From: Maricaulis sp.
Lineage (GTDB): Bacteria > Pseudomonadota > Alphaproteobacteria > Caulobacterales > Maricaulaceae
Reading direction: 5' to 3'
DNA length: 64,000 nt
NCBI RefSeq assembly: GCF_017643475.1
Contig: NZ_JAEPNI010000004.1
Location: 124,001 to 188,000 of the forward strand
The position numbers were made by a program, and so were the translations under genes. The notes below the pieces were generated by a model, which was given only the letters and a program-made list of their open reading frames with translations, was not told where the DNA came from and made no database searches. Positions 26,074 to 36,239 of this stretch are shown one piece after another. Position 1 is the stretch's first letter, and each line of letters starts with the position of its first letter.

Positions 26074-26697
26074 ATGGAAGGCATGCTTCGCAAAGATATT
26101 TTTGACGGCACGGACGCCAATCTCGGCGTCACCGCCCGTTATGGCAGCACCAAGGCCCGTATCGAGCGCGCGGCCCTGCAACTCTTTGCCCGTCACGGTA
26201 TTGACGGCGTTTCAATCAAGCAGATCGCCGAGGCCTGCGTGATATCCGACGGCGCGATGTATCGCCATTTCAAGTCCAAGGACGAGCTGGCTCGCCTGAT
26301 GTTCGAAGCCATCCATGCCAAGCTCCAGGACCTAGTGACACAAAACCTCAAGGCAGACGCCTCGATGGAGGATATCGCTCGAACCCTCGTCACCGCCTAT
26401 TGCAAGCTGGCCGACGAGGACCCGGCGCAATTCACCTATCACCTGGCCCATCGCAACCACTTCATCTCGGCCACGGGTGATGGTGGGGCCGACCCGTCAG
26501 ACTTCATGGCCGCCTGTGTGCAACAGGCCATGGATCGCGGCGAGATCGCCCAGGGCGATGCAGAGCTGCGCTCGGGCATGGCGCTGGGCGTCGTCATGCA
26601 ACCCGCGGAATACAGCCTATATGGCCGTATCAACCCACCGCTGACCGATCACATCGAAGAATTCACGCGCGGCATCATGGCCGTGCTGCGGTCCTGA
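26074..26697 (+). CDS. TetR family transcriptional regulator
   Basis: A 207-residue TetR/AcrR-type repressor. The N-terminal helix-turn-helix is typical (RIERAALQLFARHGIDGVS, then IAEACVISDGAMYRHF, then KSKDELARLMFE). The ligand-binding C-terminal domain has the usual low-conservation helices. ATG 26074 is chosen because GAGGG lies 8 nt upstream; an in-frame ATG ten codons earlier lies inside the operator. The downstream genes plsC-plsC-lplT start 26 bp after it, so the regulator probably controls this lipid operon and senses a fatty-acid or membrane-related ligand (inference). Confidence 0.88.
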   Translation: MEGMLRKDIFDGTDANLGVTARYGSTKARIERAALQLFARHGIDGVSIKQIAEACVISDGAMYRHFKSKDELARLMFEAIHAKLQDLVTQNLKADASMEDIARTLVTAYCKLADEDPAQFTYHLAHRNHFISATGDGGADPSDFMAACVQQAMDRGEIAQGDAELRSGMALGVVMQPAEYSLYGRINPPLTDHIEEFTRGIMAVLRS

Positions 26698-26723
26698 ATT
26701 TCGGACCCAGAGGAGACGATCCA

Positions 26724-27482
26724 ATGCGCTCTTTCATTTTCAATATTCTCTACTGGTCGATCTCCGCGATCTACGCGGTGGTCTGCGCCATCCTGGCCCT
26801 CATTCCGGGTCGTTTCGCCCTGATGCATGGGCTGCGCTCCTATTGCCGCCTGACCGTGTTGTTGATGCGCGTCGTCTGCGGCATCAAGATCGAGGTTCGC
26901 GGTACGCCGCCGAAAAACCAGCCCGTCGTCATCGCTGCCAAACACCAGTCCTGGGGTGATGGCATCGTGATGATGGCCAAGTGCGGAGATGTGAACTTCG
27001 TGTGTGGCGATCACATGCTGAAATTCCCGCTGATCGGCTGGGTGCTGAAACGCTGTGGCGCGATTGTCGTCAACAACAAGGGTGGCGCAGCTGCCGCAGC
27101 CAGTTTGATAGCCGGCATTGAACGCTCCCAGGGCGAAGGCGCCCCGCGCCCAGTCCTGATCTATCCGGAAGGCCATCTGACAGAAGTCGGCACGGGCATG
27201 CAGTACCGCTCCGGAGCCTGGCGACTGTCCGACCAGCTGGACCGTCCGGTTGTCCCGGTCGCTACCAATCTCGGCCAGTGCTGGCCGCAGCAGAAGTGGA
27301 ACAAGTTCTCCGGCACGGCCGTGATCGAGTTCATGGAACCCATGCAACCCGCTGCCGACCGCAACAGCTTCCTGTCACAGCTGGAATGTAATGTGGAACG
27401 TCACTCGCGCGCGCTGGAAGCCGAATTTGCCCATGAGCACCAAGCACTGCAATCTGTTCAGCACACGGAGTGCCGGGTCTAG
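26724..27482 (+). CDS. PlsC-type lysophospholipid/1-acylglycerol-3-phosphate acyltransferase (copy 1)
   Basis: A 252-residue membrane acyltransferase. An N-terminal membrane segment (MRSFIFNILYWSISAIYAVV) is followed by the glycerolipid acyltransferase motifs: motif I KHQSWGDG, the catalytic H-x4-D; motif II at the FPLIGW/KRCGAIVV region; and motif III IYPEGHLTEVG. It transfers an acyl chain to a lysophospholipid or 1-acylglycerol phosphate. The tail after about residue 225 is longer than in copy 2. SD AGGAGA lies before it. Paralogous to the next gene, with the same order of motifs and the same MRSxIFN start, so a tandem duplication. Confidence 0.88.
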   Translation: MRSFIFNILYWSISAIYAVVCAILALIPGRFALMHGLRSYCRLTVLLMRVVCGIKIEVRGTPPKNQPVVIAAKHQSWGDGIVMMAKCGDVNFVCGDHMLKFPLIGWVLKRCGAIVVNNKGGAAAAASLIAGIERSQGEGAPRPVLIYPEGHLTEVGTGMQYRSGAWRLSDQLDRPVVPVATNLGQCWPQQKWNKFSGTAVIEFMEPMQPAADRNSFLSQLECNVERHSRALEAEFAHEHQALQSVQHTECRV

Positions 27483-27537
27483 GCGCGCGAAAAGACGCGC
27501 CCGTCCGGTCACGATGGCGAAGCGGGGAGGCTCAGCC

Positions 27538-28263
27538 ATGCGATCCATGATTTTCAATGCCCTCTTCTGGGGCATAGCGGCGATCTTTGCCCTGCTGTGT
27601 TATGCGCTGTCCTGGTTACCCTGGCGCGCTCCCCTGGTGGGCTGCATGATCGGATTTTGCAAAAGCGTCCGTTTCTGCCTGGAACACGTGGCCGGGATAC
27701 CCATCGAGGTCCGTGGGACGCCGCCGACACAGCAACCGGTCATTATCGCCGCGAAACACCAGTCCTATGCGGACGGCCCTTTGATGATGGCGATCACCGG
27801 CGACATCAATTTTGTTATCGGCAACGGCATCAAGAAATTCCCGCTGATCAACCGCATCGTACGCGAGGCTGGCGCGACCATGGTCAACACCCAGGGCAAT
27901 ACGACTGCTCCGGGAGCCCTGGAAGCCGCAATCGCCCGCAGTCACGGAGAGAACCGTCCGATCCTGATCTATCCTGAAGGCGGCCTGGCCGCGATCGGCG
28001 AGACCAAGCGCTATCGCAAGGGCGTACACAAGATCTACGAGACACTCGACCGAACCGTCATTCCCGCTGCCACCAATGTTGGCCTGCGCTGGAACCAGGA
28101 AGACTGGCACAAGACAAAGGGCCCGGCCGTTATCGAATTCCTTGATCCCATTCCCGCGGGCTTGCCCCGGGACGAATTTATGCAGCGCCTGCAGGCAAGC
28201 GTTGAAAACGCGACCCGCGCGCTGGAAACGGAAGGCAAGGCCTTCCAGGAGGCATCACAATGA
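27538..28263 (+). CDS. PlsC-type acyltransferase (copy 2)
   Basis: A 241-residue paralogue of the preceding protein: MRSMIFNALFWG membrane segment, HQSYAD catalytic motif (H-x4-D), the FPLINRI/REAGATMV pocket region and IYPEGGLAAIGE motif III. Start ATG 27538 is chosen because GGGGAGG is 7 nt upstream and it aligns with the start of copy 1; an earlier in-frame ATG (27514) is possible. The stop overlaps the transporter start by ATGA. The duplicated pair may differ in acyl or lysolipid preference. Confidence 0.88.
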   Translation: MRSMIFNALFWGIAAIFALLCYALSWLPWRAPLVGCMIGFCKSVRFCLEHVAGIPIEVRGTPPTQQPVIIAAKHQSYADGPLMMAITGDINFVIGNGIKKFPLINRIVREAGATMVNTQGNTTAPGALEAAIARSHGENRPILIYPEGGLAAIGETKRYRKGVHKIYETLDRTVIPAATNVGLRWNQEDWHKTKGPAVIEFLDPIPAGLPRDEFMQRLQASVENATRALETEGKAFQEASQ

Positions 28264-29555
28264 GCCTGAAAACCGCTTTTGGACTGATCGGCACAAAACG
28301 CTTCACGCCGATCCTAGCCGCGAGTGCCCTGGGCACGTTCAACGACAACCTCTTCAAGAACGCGCTGGTCGTGCTGGCCACCTATCACGGCCTGACTGTT
28401 GCCGGCCTGCCGTCCGACATGGTCGTGCCGATTGCGGCGACCATGTTCACGGCAGCACTGTTTTTCTTCTCGGCGACCGCCGGCCAGATCGCGGATCGTT
28501 ATGACCGGGCCATGATCATGCGCCGGACCAAGTTCGCCGAGATCATCCTGATGGTCATTGCCGCAATTGGTTTCCTGCTCAATTCAGGACCGGTCCTGAT
28601 GCTGACCCTGTTCTTGATGGGAACCCAGTCCGCCTTTTATTCGCCGTCGCGTATTGCTTCCATGCCGCACTATCTCAAGCCAGATGAGCTGGTTTCAGGC
28701 AATGCCATCTTCGGCGCGGTTTTCTTCCTGCTCTTGCTCGTCGGACAGGCCAGCGGCCAACTTCTGCCAGCGATGGAGAACGGTCGCGTTCTGATCGCAG
28801 GCATACTGGTTGTTTTCGCCGTCCTGGGCTGGCTGAGCATTCTGCCGACCCCTCCCTCTCCGGCCGGCAATCCCAAGCTCAAAATCCGCTGGAACTTCGT
28901 GGTCGAGACCGTGCGTTCCATCTGGGTCGCGTCCAGGCACCCGACGGTTTTCCGACCGCTGCTGGGCATGGCCTGGTTCTACCTCGCGACCGGCGGGCTG
29001 ATCACGCTCATTCCCACCCTGGTGCGCGACACGCTGGGTGAAGGCGCTGACCTGGTTGCCCTGCTCTCGGTCCTGTTTGTCATCGGTGCAGCCACTGGTT
29101 CGCTGGCCTGTGGAGCATTCTCGCGCGGCAAGGACGCCATCATCTTCACCATTGCTGGCGGGTTCGGCATGACCATCTTCCTCCTGGATGTGGCCTGGCA
29201 ACTGGCCCATTGGGAAACGGCGCTGGAGCCGGTTGGCGCCATGGTCTTCATGGACAATCCGGACAATTGGCGCCTCCTGGCCGGTTTCTTTCTCACGGCG
29301 CTTGCCGCCGGCATGTATATCGTGCCCCTGCAGGCCATGGCCCAGCATCGCGCACCGGTCGACAAGCGCGCCCGCCTGCTCGCGACCGGCAATATTCTCA
29401 ATGCCGGCGGGGCCTCGGTTGGCCAGATGGGATTGCTCGCCCTGAGCATCTACGCCCTGCCCAAATGGTGGGCGATCGTCTTCGTGGCCTTAGGCACCTG
29501 TGTCATTGCTGCCGCATCCCTGAGGTATTTACCCAAGTCTAACAGCCAAAGCTGA
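28260..29555 (+). CDS. LplT-like MFS lysophospholipid transporter
   Basis: A 431-residue MFS protein with about 12 membrane segments. The N terminus RFTPILAASALGTFNDNLFKNALVVL and GQIADRYDR look like the transporter half of acyl-ACP-phospholipid acyltransferase (Aas/LplT-type) proteins, which flip lysophospholipids across the inner membrane for re-acylation. Here the transporter is separate and sits directly behind two acyltransferase genes, with an ATGA overlap, so a lysophospholipid substrate is a strong contextual inference, not shown by sequence alone. Confidence 0.78.
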   Translation: MSLKTAFGLIGTKRFTPILAASALGTFNDNLFKNALVVLATYHGLTVAGLPSDMVVPIAATMFTAALFFFSATAGQIADRYDRAMIMRRTKFAEIILMVIAAIGFLLNSGPVLMLTLFLMGTQSAFYSPSRIASMPHYLKPDELVSGNAIFGAVFFLLLLVGQASGQLLPAMENGRVLIAGILVVFAVLGWLSILPTPPSPAGNPKLKIRWNFVVETVRSIWVASRHPTVFRPLLGMAWFYLATGGLITLIPTLVRDTLGEGADLVALLSVLFVIGAATGSLACGAFSRGKDAIIFTIAGGFGMTIFLLDVAWQLAHWETALEPVGAMVFMDNPDNWRLLAGFFLTALAAGMYIVPLQAMAQHRAPVDKRARLLATGNILNAGGASVGQMGLLALSIYALPKWWAIVFVALGTCVIAAASLRYLPKSNSQS

Positions 29556-29592
29556 TGGAAAAATGGGGCGGGTCGCGCTAACAACCCGCTCC

Positions 29593-30750
29593 ATGAAAAT
29601 GATTACGACGACGGCAGAGCTGGCGAAGGCCTGTGACGCGCTCCTGCAATGCGACTTTATCGCGGTCGATACCGAGTTCATGCGTGAAACCGTGTACTGG
29701 CCTGCCCTGTGCCTGATCCAGGCAGCTGGCGGCGAGACAGAGGTGATCATCGACCCGCTGGCCGATGGCATTGACCTGGAACCCTTCTGGGAAGTGATGG
29801 CGGACGATCGCGTGATGAAAGTCTTCCACGCCGCCCGCCAGGACCTGGAGATCTTCTTCCATCTCGGCGAACACCTGATCCCGACCCCGATGTTCGATAC
29901 GCAGGTTGGCGCGATGGCCCTGGGCCTCGGCGACAGCATTGCCTATGACGGTCTGGTGCGCTCTTTCCTAAAGCGCTCCATCGACAAGGGCCCGCGCTTC
30001 ACCGACTGGTCCCGCCGCCCGCTGAGCCAGAAACAGCTCGACTACGCCATCGCCGACGTGACGCATCTGCGCGATCTCTACCCGATCATGCGCGAGCGCC
30101 TGGAAGCGAAAAAGCGCGAGGCCTGGCTGGCCGAAGAAATGGCGATCCTGACCCGGGCCGAGACCTATCGACTGGAACCGGGAGACGCCTGGAAACGCCT
30201 GAAACTGCGCAAGACGCACCCCAAATGGGTCGCTGGCCTGCGTGCCGCCGCCTCCTGGCGTGAACGCGAAGCCCAGACCCGCGACATGCCGCGTCAGCGC
30301 GTGATGAAGGACGATGCCCTCTACGAGATCGCCGGTGTCGCCCCGGTCAAGCCGGACGATCTGGCAGGTCTGCGCGGAGTGCCCAAGGGTTTTGAGCGCT
30401 CCAAGCCCGCCGAACGCCTCTACGAGGTCATGAAGACGGCCATGGCCGATCCGGAAGCTTATGCGCCCAAGGTCGAAAAACCGGCCCCGCCGCCCAGCGG
30501 CATCGGTCCGACGGTCGAGCTTCTCAAGGTCTACCTGAAACTGGTCGCAGAAGAGGCTGGCGTGGCCTCGCGGCTGATCGCAACAGTTCCGGATCTGGAA
30601 AAGATCGCCGCCGACGACAAAGCCGACATTCCGGCCATGCACGGCTGGCGCCGCGACGTTTTCGGAGAACCGGCACTGCGTCTCAAGAAAGGCGAGATCT
30701 CGCTGGCTCTGGAAGACGGTAAAGTTGTTGCGAAAGACCTGAAGGGTTAA
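29593..30750 (+). CDS. rnd: Ribonuclease D
   Basis: 3'-5' exoribonuclease that trims tRNA 3' ends. The 385-residue protein has the DEDD-type catalytic residues: VDTEFMRE (D26, E28), FHAARQDLEI, and the YAIADVTHL motif with Tyr and Asp; C-terminal HRDC-type helical domains follow (about 205-380). ATG 29593 (MKMITTTAEL) matches family N termini; the ribosome binding site is weak, and an upstream in-frame ATG at 29563 is possible. It is 37 bp after the MFS gene. The stop shares TTAA with the convergent ppx gene. Confidence 0.92.
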   Translation: MKMITTTAELAKACDALLQCDFIAVDTEFMRETVYWPALCLIQAAGGETEVIIDPLADGIDLEPFWEVMADDRVMKVFHAARQDLEIFFHLGEHLIPTPMFDTQVGAMALGLGDSIAYDGLVRSFLKRSIDKGPRFTDWSRRPLSQKQLDYAIADVTHLRDLYPIMRERLEAKKREAWLAEEMAILTRAETYRLEPGDAWKRLKLRKTHPKWVAGLRAAASWREREAQTRDMPRQRVMKDDALYEIAGVAPVKPDDLAGLRGVPKGFERSKPAERLYEVMKTAMADPEAYAPKVEKPAPPPSGIGPTVELLKVYLKLVAEEAGVASRLIATVPDLEKIAADDKADIPAMHGWRRDVFGEPALRLKKGEISLALEDGKVVAKDLKG

Positions 30751-32273
30751 TCGACATACCGCACTTCGGTATCAACACCGATCAGCCCCCCGATTGCCTT
30801 GAGCTGTGTAACCGAGCGCTCGACATAGAGATCGTGCACGCTTTCCTGCACGGTAACGCAGAGCTTGCCACTCTCGAAACCGATGTGGAAACGTTTGAGC
30901 AGGTTGACCGAACGACCGGACAGTTTCGACCCCAGTCGCAGACACAGCCCCAGACATTCCGCCATGCGGCGCTGGTCGGCATCCATCAACCGGGCAACCG
31001 GATGTTTGTCCAAGGCACGCCCGCTCCCGCCATGACGGAAGTGCAGGGCCGTTCCGAGAAAAGCCCGTTCTGGGTGTGAGAGCCCGGCGAACGGCGCATA
31101 AAGCACCGTGTCACGAGCAAGGTCCGCGCGATGGTCCGGATGCATTCGCGCGCCGAAATCAGCCAGCCGACAGGCCGCCTCCCGCAGGATCTGGTCACGC
31201 CGGGGCGCAAAGACAGGGTCGAGCTCCCCGAGCATTGGGCGCAACCAATTGGCCAGCGCCATGCCAAAACCCGGCGTCGGCGCTATCGGACGCGCAAGCG
31301 CCTCGGCTCCGGCGATCAGTGGGTCCTGATCACGCACGCCCCCAGGCATGGTTTCCAGCAACACGCCTTCACGCAGCCCATAGGCCGAGAAACTGACCCG
31401 GGCAAAATTCCCCTTCTTGACGATGCGGCGCAGCAATAACGCGGCATACGGTAGTGTCACAGCGCGACGACGGGAGATACCCGGCGTGCCCTCCAGCGAC
31501 GACGGGCTGGCCTGGATCGCCAGCTGGGTGATGGTCTCCACCTCGGCGGCTGTCATGTCGAATTGATGTACGACCTTGAGTGGGTGGTTTTCGTGCGCAA
31601 AAGCGATGTGCGCCAGCGTCCGCCAGGCACCGCCGACGGCGTAGAAAGTCTGCCCCGGACGCGTATCCAGCCCGAATTCGTCGAGACGGTCGTCGATCTT
31701 GCGGCGGGCATCATCATAATCCCAATCGCCATTCCCCAACACTTCCTGGGGGCCCAGGGCCAGTGTCGTTCCCTGTCCGGCCACACCATTGTTGATCGAA
31801 GTCAGCTCAAGGCTGGACCCACCCAGATCGCCGGTCATCCCATGCGCGTCAGGGATACCGGCCAGCAGGCCCAGCGCCGAGATCTCGCCTTCCTCGCGAC
31901 CGGATAGAATACGCACATCAAACCCGGAACGATTGGCAACCTCGTGGACAAAATCAGCGCCATCTTCCGCATTGCGCACAGCGGCGGTCGCCACAGCGTG
32001 AACTTCCGAAACACCCTTGGCATCGAGAATGCGCTGGAAACGCTTGAGCGCCCGCAGCGCGATTTCGCGCCCTTCCGGGTTCAGCTTGCCCGTGGCGCGA
32101 ACACCCTGCCCCAAACCGGCCATGACCTTTTCATTGTAGACTGGCCATATCGCCCGCCCCTGCAGCCGGAAATGTACCAGGCGCACAGTGTTCGACCCGA
32201 TATCGATGACGGCGATATCACGCTCAACAGCGAGTTCCTGGGAAACCGCAGAAGGATCAGGGGTTTGTTTCAA
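30747..32273 (-). CDS. ppx: Exopolyphosphatase (Ppx/GppA family)
   Basis: A 508-residue ASKHA-fold phosphatase that removes terminal phosphate from inorganic polyphosphate (or hydrolyses pppGpp). The signature VIDIGSNTVRLV is at about 22-33, with the phosphate-binding DLGGSSLEL near 150. The C-terminal HD-like domain (about 320-500) is typical of longer Ppx. It lies 5 bp downstream of ppk on the same strand, so synthesis and breakdown of polyphosphate are in one operon. The stop codon shares TTAA (30747-30750) with rnd. Confidence 0.93.
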   Translation of the reverse strand: MKQTPDPSAVSQELAVERDIAVIDIGSNTVRLVHFRLQGRAIWPVYNEKVMAGLGQGVRATGKLNPEGREIALRALKRFQRILDAKGVSEVHAVATAAVRNAEDGADFVHEVANRSGFDVRILSGREEGEISALGLLAGIPDAHGMTGDLGGSSLELTSINNGVAGQGTTLALGPQEVLGNGDWDYDDARRKIDDRLDEFGLDTRPGQTFYAVGGAWRTLAHIAFAHENHPLKVVHQFDMTAAEVETITQLAIQASPSSLEGTPGISRRRAVTLPYAALLLRRIVKKGNFARVSFSAYGLREGVLLETMPGGVRDQDPLIAGAEALARPIAPTPGFGMALANWLRPMLGELDPVFAPRRDQILREAACRLADFGARMHPDHRADLARDTVLYAPFAGLSHPERAFLGTALHFRHGGSGRALDKHPVARLMDADQRRMAECLGLCLRLGSKLSGRSVNLLKRFHIGFESGKLCVTVQESVHDLYVERSVTQLKAIGGLIGVDTEVRYVD

Positions 32274-32278
32274 TAGTC

Positions 32279-34450
32279 CTAGCCATGACCTGTCAGCACC
32301 GGAGGCTGGTCATCCTTGAGTGCTTCGCCCCGTCCGGAAAGACTTGGATTGGTCATGAAATACGCGTGGGCACTGAACGGCTCCTCGATCGCGCTGATAT
32401 CAACCCGCCGGTAATCGCCGGCCCCGTCCATGTACCAGCTGCTGACCTCGTCATTGAGATTGGCCACCATGATCTGATCAAGGATCTGACGATGCACGGT
32501 CGGGTTTTGCACTGGACACAGATGTTCGACGCGACGATCCAGATTGCGTGGCATCCAGTCAGCAGACGAGATGAAGACCTTGGCCCTGGGGGATGGCATC
32601 GCCTCACCATTGGCAAAACACACAAGCCGGGTGTGTTCAAGAAACCGCCCGACAATGCTCTTCACGCGAATATTCTCCGACAGGCCCGGAATGCCCGGGC
32701 GCAGACAACAAATACCGCGCACGACCAGCTCAACCTTTACGCCGGCCTGGCTGGCACGATAAAGCGCATCAATGATCTCGGGATGGACCAGCGCATTCAG
32801 CTTGGCCCAAACCGCTGCCGGTTTTCCGGCGTTTGCATTCGCGATTTCGTTGTCGATCATCTCGATGAGATTTTCCTTGAGATTGATCGGCGAGACAGAA
32901 AGACGTTCCAGATTTTCAGGACGCGCATACCCGGTGACATAGTTGAACACCCGCCCGGCATCACGGCCATAGGCCGGATCCGCGGTGAAGACCGAGAGGT
33001 CGGTGTACACCTTGGCTGTGATCGGATGGTAATTGCCGGTTCCGAAGTGGGAATAGGTGCGAAGGTCATTGCCTTCTCGGCGCACGACCAGCGAGATTTT
33101 CGCGTGTGTCTTGTACTCGATGAATCCATAGACCACCTGGACGCCAGCGCGCTCCAGATCGCGCGCCCATTTCAGGTTGGCCTCCTCGTCAAACCGCGCC
33201 TTCAGCTCGACAAGTGCGGTGACGTTCTTGCCAGACTCAGCGGCTTCAACCAGAGCAGCGACAATCGGTGAATTCTTCGACGTCCTGTAAAGCGTCTGCT
33301 TGATCGCGACGACATCGGGGTCCGCCGCAGCCTGGCGCAGGAATTCCACCACCACATTGAAACTCTCATACGGGTGATGGACAACAATATCCTTTTCCTT
33401 GATGGCGGCGAAACAATCACCGCCATGATCCATGACGCGCTCGGGGTATCGCGGCTCGTAGGCCGGGAAAAGCTGGTCCGGATTATCGGTTGGGATCAGC
33501 TCATTGGCCTGTGAAAGTCCCAGAATTCCGGAGATCGGCACAACATCCTGATCTTCTGCGTTTAGATGGGCCAGGATGAAGTCACGCAGATAGTCCGGCA
33601 TCGCCGCATCCATCTTCAGACGAACGATGACACCGCGCCGGCGCTGTTTGAGGACTTTCTCGAATTCGAGAACCAGGTCCTCGCTTTCTTCCTCGACCTC
33701 GATATCGCTGTCGCGAATGACGCGGAAAGCTCCCTGTGCCAGCACGTCATGGCCCGGAAACAGCGTGTCCAGATACATCGCCATCACGGTTTCCAGCGGG
33801 ATGAAACGGCGCTCTGGGCGGCCACGGTCATTCACGGAACGGGAGGGAAGCTCCACAAAACGCCGGACCCCACTGGGCATCGGGATCAGCGCATACATCT
33901 CCTTGGAGGTCTTCTTGTTGCGCAAATGCAGGGCCAGGGCGAAGCCGAGATTGGGGATGAAGGGAAACGGGTGTGCCGGGTCAATTGCCATCGGCGTGAT
34001 GACCGGCAGCGTGTGCGAGAGGAAATCCCCGCGCAGCCAGGCCTCATCCGTCCTGGAGAGTTCATCGGCGGACTGGACCAAGACGCCGTGCTCACGCATT
34101 TCTTCGCGCAGATCGTTCCACAGTGCCTGCTGCTTGCCCATAAGCTCGCTGGCCAAGACATGGATCTGTTCGATCTGTTCAGCAGGGGTCAGTCCGTCAA
34201 TGCTCGGACGGGTCACACCATTTCGCACCAGTGCCCGCAGACCGGCCACCCGCACCATATAGAATTCGTCCAGATTACTGGCGGAGATCGACAGAAAACG
34301 CAGTCGTTCGAACACCGGAAGCGCCGGGTTCTCGGCCTCTTCGATGACACGCATGTTGAAGCGCAACCAGGAAAGCTCGCGGTTCAAAAAACGTGAGGGC
34401 GAGGTCTTCAGCGCCTCGATTTCGGTATTCTCAACTGCCGGGGAGGTCAT
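32279..34450 (-). CDS. ppk: Polyphosphate kinase 1
   Basis: Membrane-associated enzyme that makes inorganic polyphosphate from ATP, 723 residues. Visible features are the N-terminal [13 protein letters not shown], the two phospholipase D-like C-terminal domains with the catalytic His in [24 protein letters not shown] and the CLRPG loop. ATG 34450 is chosen: GGAG lies 7 nt upstream, whereas an in-frame GTG two codons earlier has no such site. The start lies inside the end of hda (20 nt overlap). Operon DUF2066-hda-ppk-ppx. Confidence 0.95.
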   Translation of the reverse strand: MTSPAVENTEIEALKTSPSRFLNRELSWLRFNMRVIEEAENPALPVFERLRFLSISASNLDEFYMVRVAGLRALVRNGVTRPSIDGLTPAEQIEQIHVLASELMGKQQALWNDLREEMREHGVLVQSADELSRTDEAWLRGDFLSHTLPVITPMAIDPAHPFPFIPNLGFALALHLRNKKTSKEMYALIPMPSGVRRFVELPSRSVNDRGRPERRFIPLETVMAMYLDTLFPGHDVLAQGAFRVIRDSDIEVEEESEDLVLEFEKVLKQRRRGVIVRLKMDAAMPDYLRDFILAHLNAEDQDVVPISGILGLSQANELIPTDNPDQLFPAYEPRYPERVMDHGGDCFAAIKEKDIVVHHPYESFNVVVEFLRQAAADPDVVAIKQTLYRTSKNSPIVAALVEAAESGKNVTALVELKARFDEEANLKWARDLERAGVQVVYGFIEYKTHAKISLVVRREGNDLRTYSHFGTGNYHPITAKVYTDLSVFTADPAYGRDAGRVFNYVTGYARPENLERLSVSPINLKENLIEMIDNEIANANAGKPAAVWAKLNALVHPEIIDALYRASQAGVKVELVVRGICCLRPGIPGLSENIRVKSIVGRFLEHTRLVCFANGEAMPSPRAKVFISSADWMPRNLDRRVEHLCPVQNPTVHRQILDQIMVANLNDEVSSWYMDGAGDYRRVDISAIEEPFSAHAYFMTNPSLSGRGEALKDDQPPVLTGHG

Positions 34451-35126
34451 CCTCACACTCCGTTTGAGACCAGGTTTCCAGGATTTCGCGGGCGATGGCT
34501 CGCGTTATGGGGGTTTGCTTGACCAACGCGCGTTTGTCCATGCGCTCAACGATCGCACGCGCGGCGGTTACCGAACGCTCCATACGCGGCAAAAGATACT
34601 CGATCACCCCTTCCTTGACCGGAGCTCGCCGGTCCTGGAGGTGTTTCTGCATCAGCGCGGTCAGCATCTCGTCATCCGGTTCCGCGAGCGCCACTTGAGG
34701 CGTCGCCCGCAAACGGGAGATCAGGTCAGGCAAGTGCGCCGTCCATTGCGTCGGCGGCGTTCGCGCCGTCAGCAGCAAGGCACTGATATCGCCCTCCGAC
34801 GCCCGATTGATCGCGTGGAATAGCGCTTGTTCCGGCAAGGTGGCATCCATTGCCTCAACGACAAGCGGCACACCACCCGGCAGGCTCTCCAGCGTCGAGG
34901 CCAGGCTATCACCCGTGCAGATATGCGCGTCCATCTGCCAGGCCCAGACATGGCTTAGATGGGATTTGCCTGATCCTTCCGGCCCGATCAGCGCCATGCG
35001 CCGGTCCGGCCAGTCACGCCAACGGTTCAGGGCCGCGCGAGCGTCCTGGTTGGCGGGGCTTGCAATATAGCTTTCAGGGCTGAAATCGACCTCGACGGGC
35101 AGATCCAGCGCCAGTTGCTCTGTCAT
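34431..35126 (-). CDS. hda: DnaA regulatory inactivator Hda (HdaA)
   Basis: A 231-residue AAA+ protein related to the DnaA ATPase domain, which with the DNA polymerase clamp promotes ATP hydrolysis by DnaA to prevent over-initiation. The N terminus TEQLALDL carries the clamp-binding motif (QLALDL). A P-loop [10 protein letters not shown] is at about 48-57, and the C-terminal lid contains the conserved SRL sensor region. It overlaps ppk by 20 nt and follows the DUF2066 gene by 21 bp. Confidence 0.9.
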   Translation of the reverse strand: MTEQLALDLPVEVDFSPESYIASPANQDARAALNRWRDWPDRRMALIGPEGSGKSHLSHVWAWQMDAHICTGDSLASTLESLPGGVPLVVEAMDATLPEQALFHAINRASEGDISALLLTARTPPTQWTAHLPDLISRLRATPQVALAEPDDEMLTALMQKHLQDRRAPVKEGVIEYLLPRMERSVTAARAIVERMDKRALVKQTPITRAIAREILETWSQTECEDDLPGS

Positions 35127-35147
35127 TCTTTGATCCGTCAGGAACGC

Positions 35148-36239
35148 CTAGAACGCCGTCCGGATGATCCAGCCCAGCTCCGGCTGTTCCTCCAATACCG
35201 CACCACGTTCGGCAAGCTCGGAAATCAGCTGCTCGCGCGCACCACGGAAATTGACCGTCATCAGCGCACCATCACGAGACATGGCATCCAGACGCGCATC
35301 TTCAACCAGCGAGGCACCCGTCAGGGCGTCCTGCAGGCTGCGCCACTCACCGATCGCACCATAAAGCACTGTGACACGAAACTCCTCGGTCTCCAGATCA
35401 CGCACGATGGATTGCTGTTTCCATTCGGTCTCACGCTCAAATACAAAACGGCTCGCGGCATCGCTCCAGCCACCAAACACGCTCTCCGGCCCCCAGGTCG
35501 AGACCTCGAAGACGCCATCCGAGCCGATATTGACCAGATAACCACCGAACATGCGCATTTCGTCACGCTCTTCCGCGCGCAACACAGCGATGCGATTAAC
35601 GTTGTAGGCCGAAGCCAGCGCGGCCAGGGCCGGTTCGTTCAGGGTCAGGGCGTCGCGGGCACTCAACAGCGCCTCGCCCTCATCGGGCACAAACATCGGG
35701 GTCAGGGAGTTGGAGAAATTCTGCCCTTCCCACGCCGCGCGCCAGACATTGTCTTCCCATAGCTGGAACTGACCGCGCTCGTTGTAGATCGGCAGCACCA
35801 TGGTCGGGCGTGACTGGGCCTCGACATACGGCACGCCATAGCTGGAGAAAATGCGCTCGACGACCCGCGGATCGAAACTGATCGTGAGTTCCGCCAGGTA
35901 ACGCGTCGCGCTGCGCTGCTCATTCTGGATCTCGATACCGGATATCATTTCGGCGACAACGGACAGATCCAGGGCGTTTTCCTGAACCATCTCGCCGAAC
36001 TCGTTCATGCGCGGCGTGAAATCAAAAGCCGTTTCGAAACGGTCCTCTTCCAGGGTCAGGCGCTCGATCAGACGATGCGCGGCCAGTTCCTGGCCCTGGC
36101 GCATGGCCTCGGTCTGGGCGGTCAGGGCATTGTCGGCGCTGGCATCGATCGAAACGCCTGTCACCGTGTACGGGTCATCGGCCTGGGCGACAGAAAAGAC
36201 TGTGATAGTCAGGCAGATGGCAGAAACAATTGAACGCAC
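35148..36239 (-). CDS. DUF2066 domain-containing secreted protein
   Basis: A 363-residue exported protein. The signal peptide (about 1-20, ending VAQA) is followed by the DUF2066 region (about 25-260: YTVTGVSIDASADNALTAQTEAM, RLIERLTLEED, PRVVERIFSSYGVPYVE), and a C-terminal region of mixed alpha/beta pattern. The function of DUF2066 is unknown, but the family is usually next to hda and purM, as here. The GTG at 36239 is the start: GGGGAG lies 6 nt upstream. Divergent from purM (129 bp). Confidence 0.88.
   Translation of the reverse strand: MRSIVSAICLTITVFSVAQADDPYTVTGVSIDASADNALTAQTEAMRQGQELAAHRLIERLTLEEDRFETAFDFTPRMNEFGEMVQENALDLSVVAEMISGIEIQNEQRSATRYLAELTISFDPRVVERIFSSYGVPYVEAQSRPTMVLPIYNERGQFQLWEDNVWRAAWEGQNFSNSLTPMFVPDEGEALLSARDALTLNEPALAALASAYNVNRIAVLRAEERDEMRMFGGYLVNIGSDGVFEVSTWGPESVFGGWSDAASRFVFERETEWKQQSIVRDLETEEFRVTVLYGAIGEWRSLQDALTGASLVEDARLDAMSRDGALMTVNFRGAREQLISELAERGAVLEEQPELGWIIRTAF

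Noticed and set aside
32285-33271. 328-codon plus-strand open frame opposite ppk
   Set aside because: Shadow of ppk; no start signal and no recognisable protein features.
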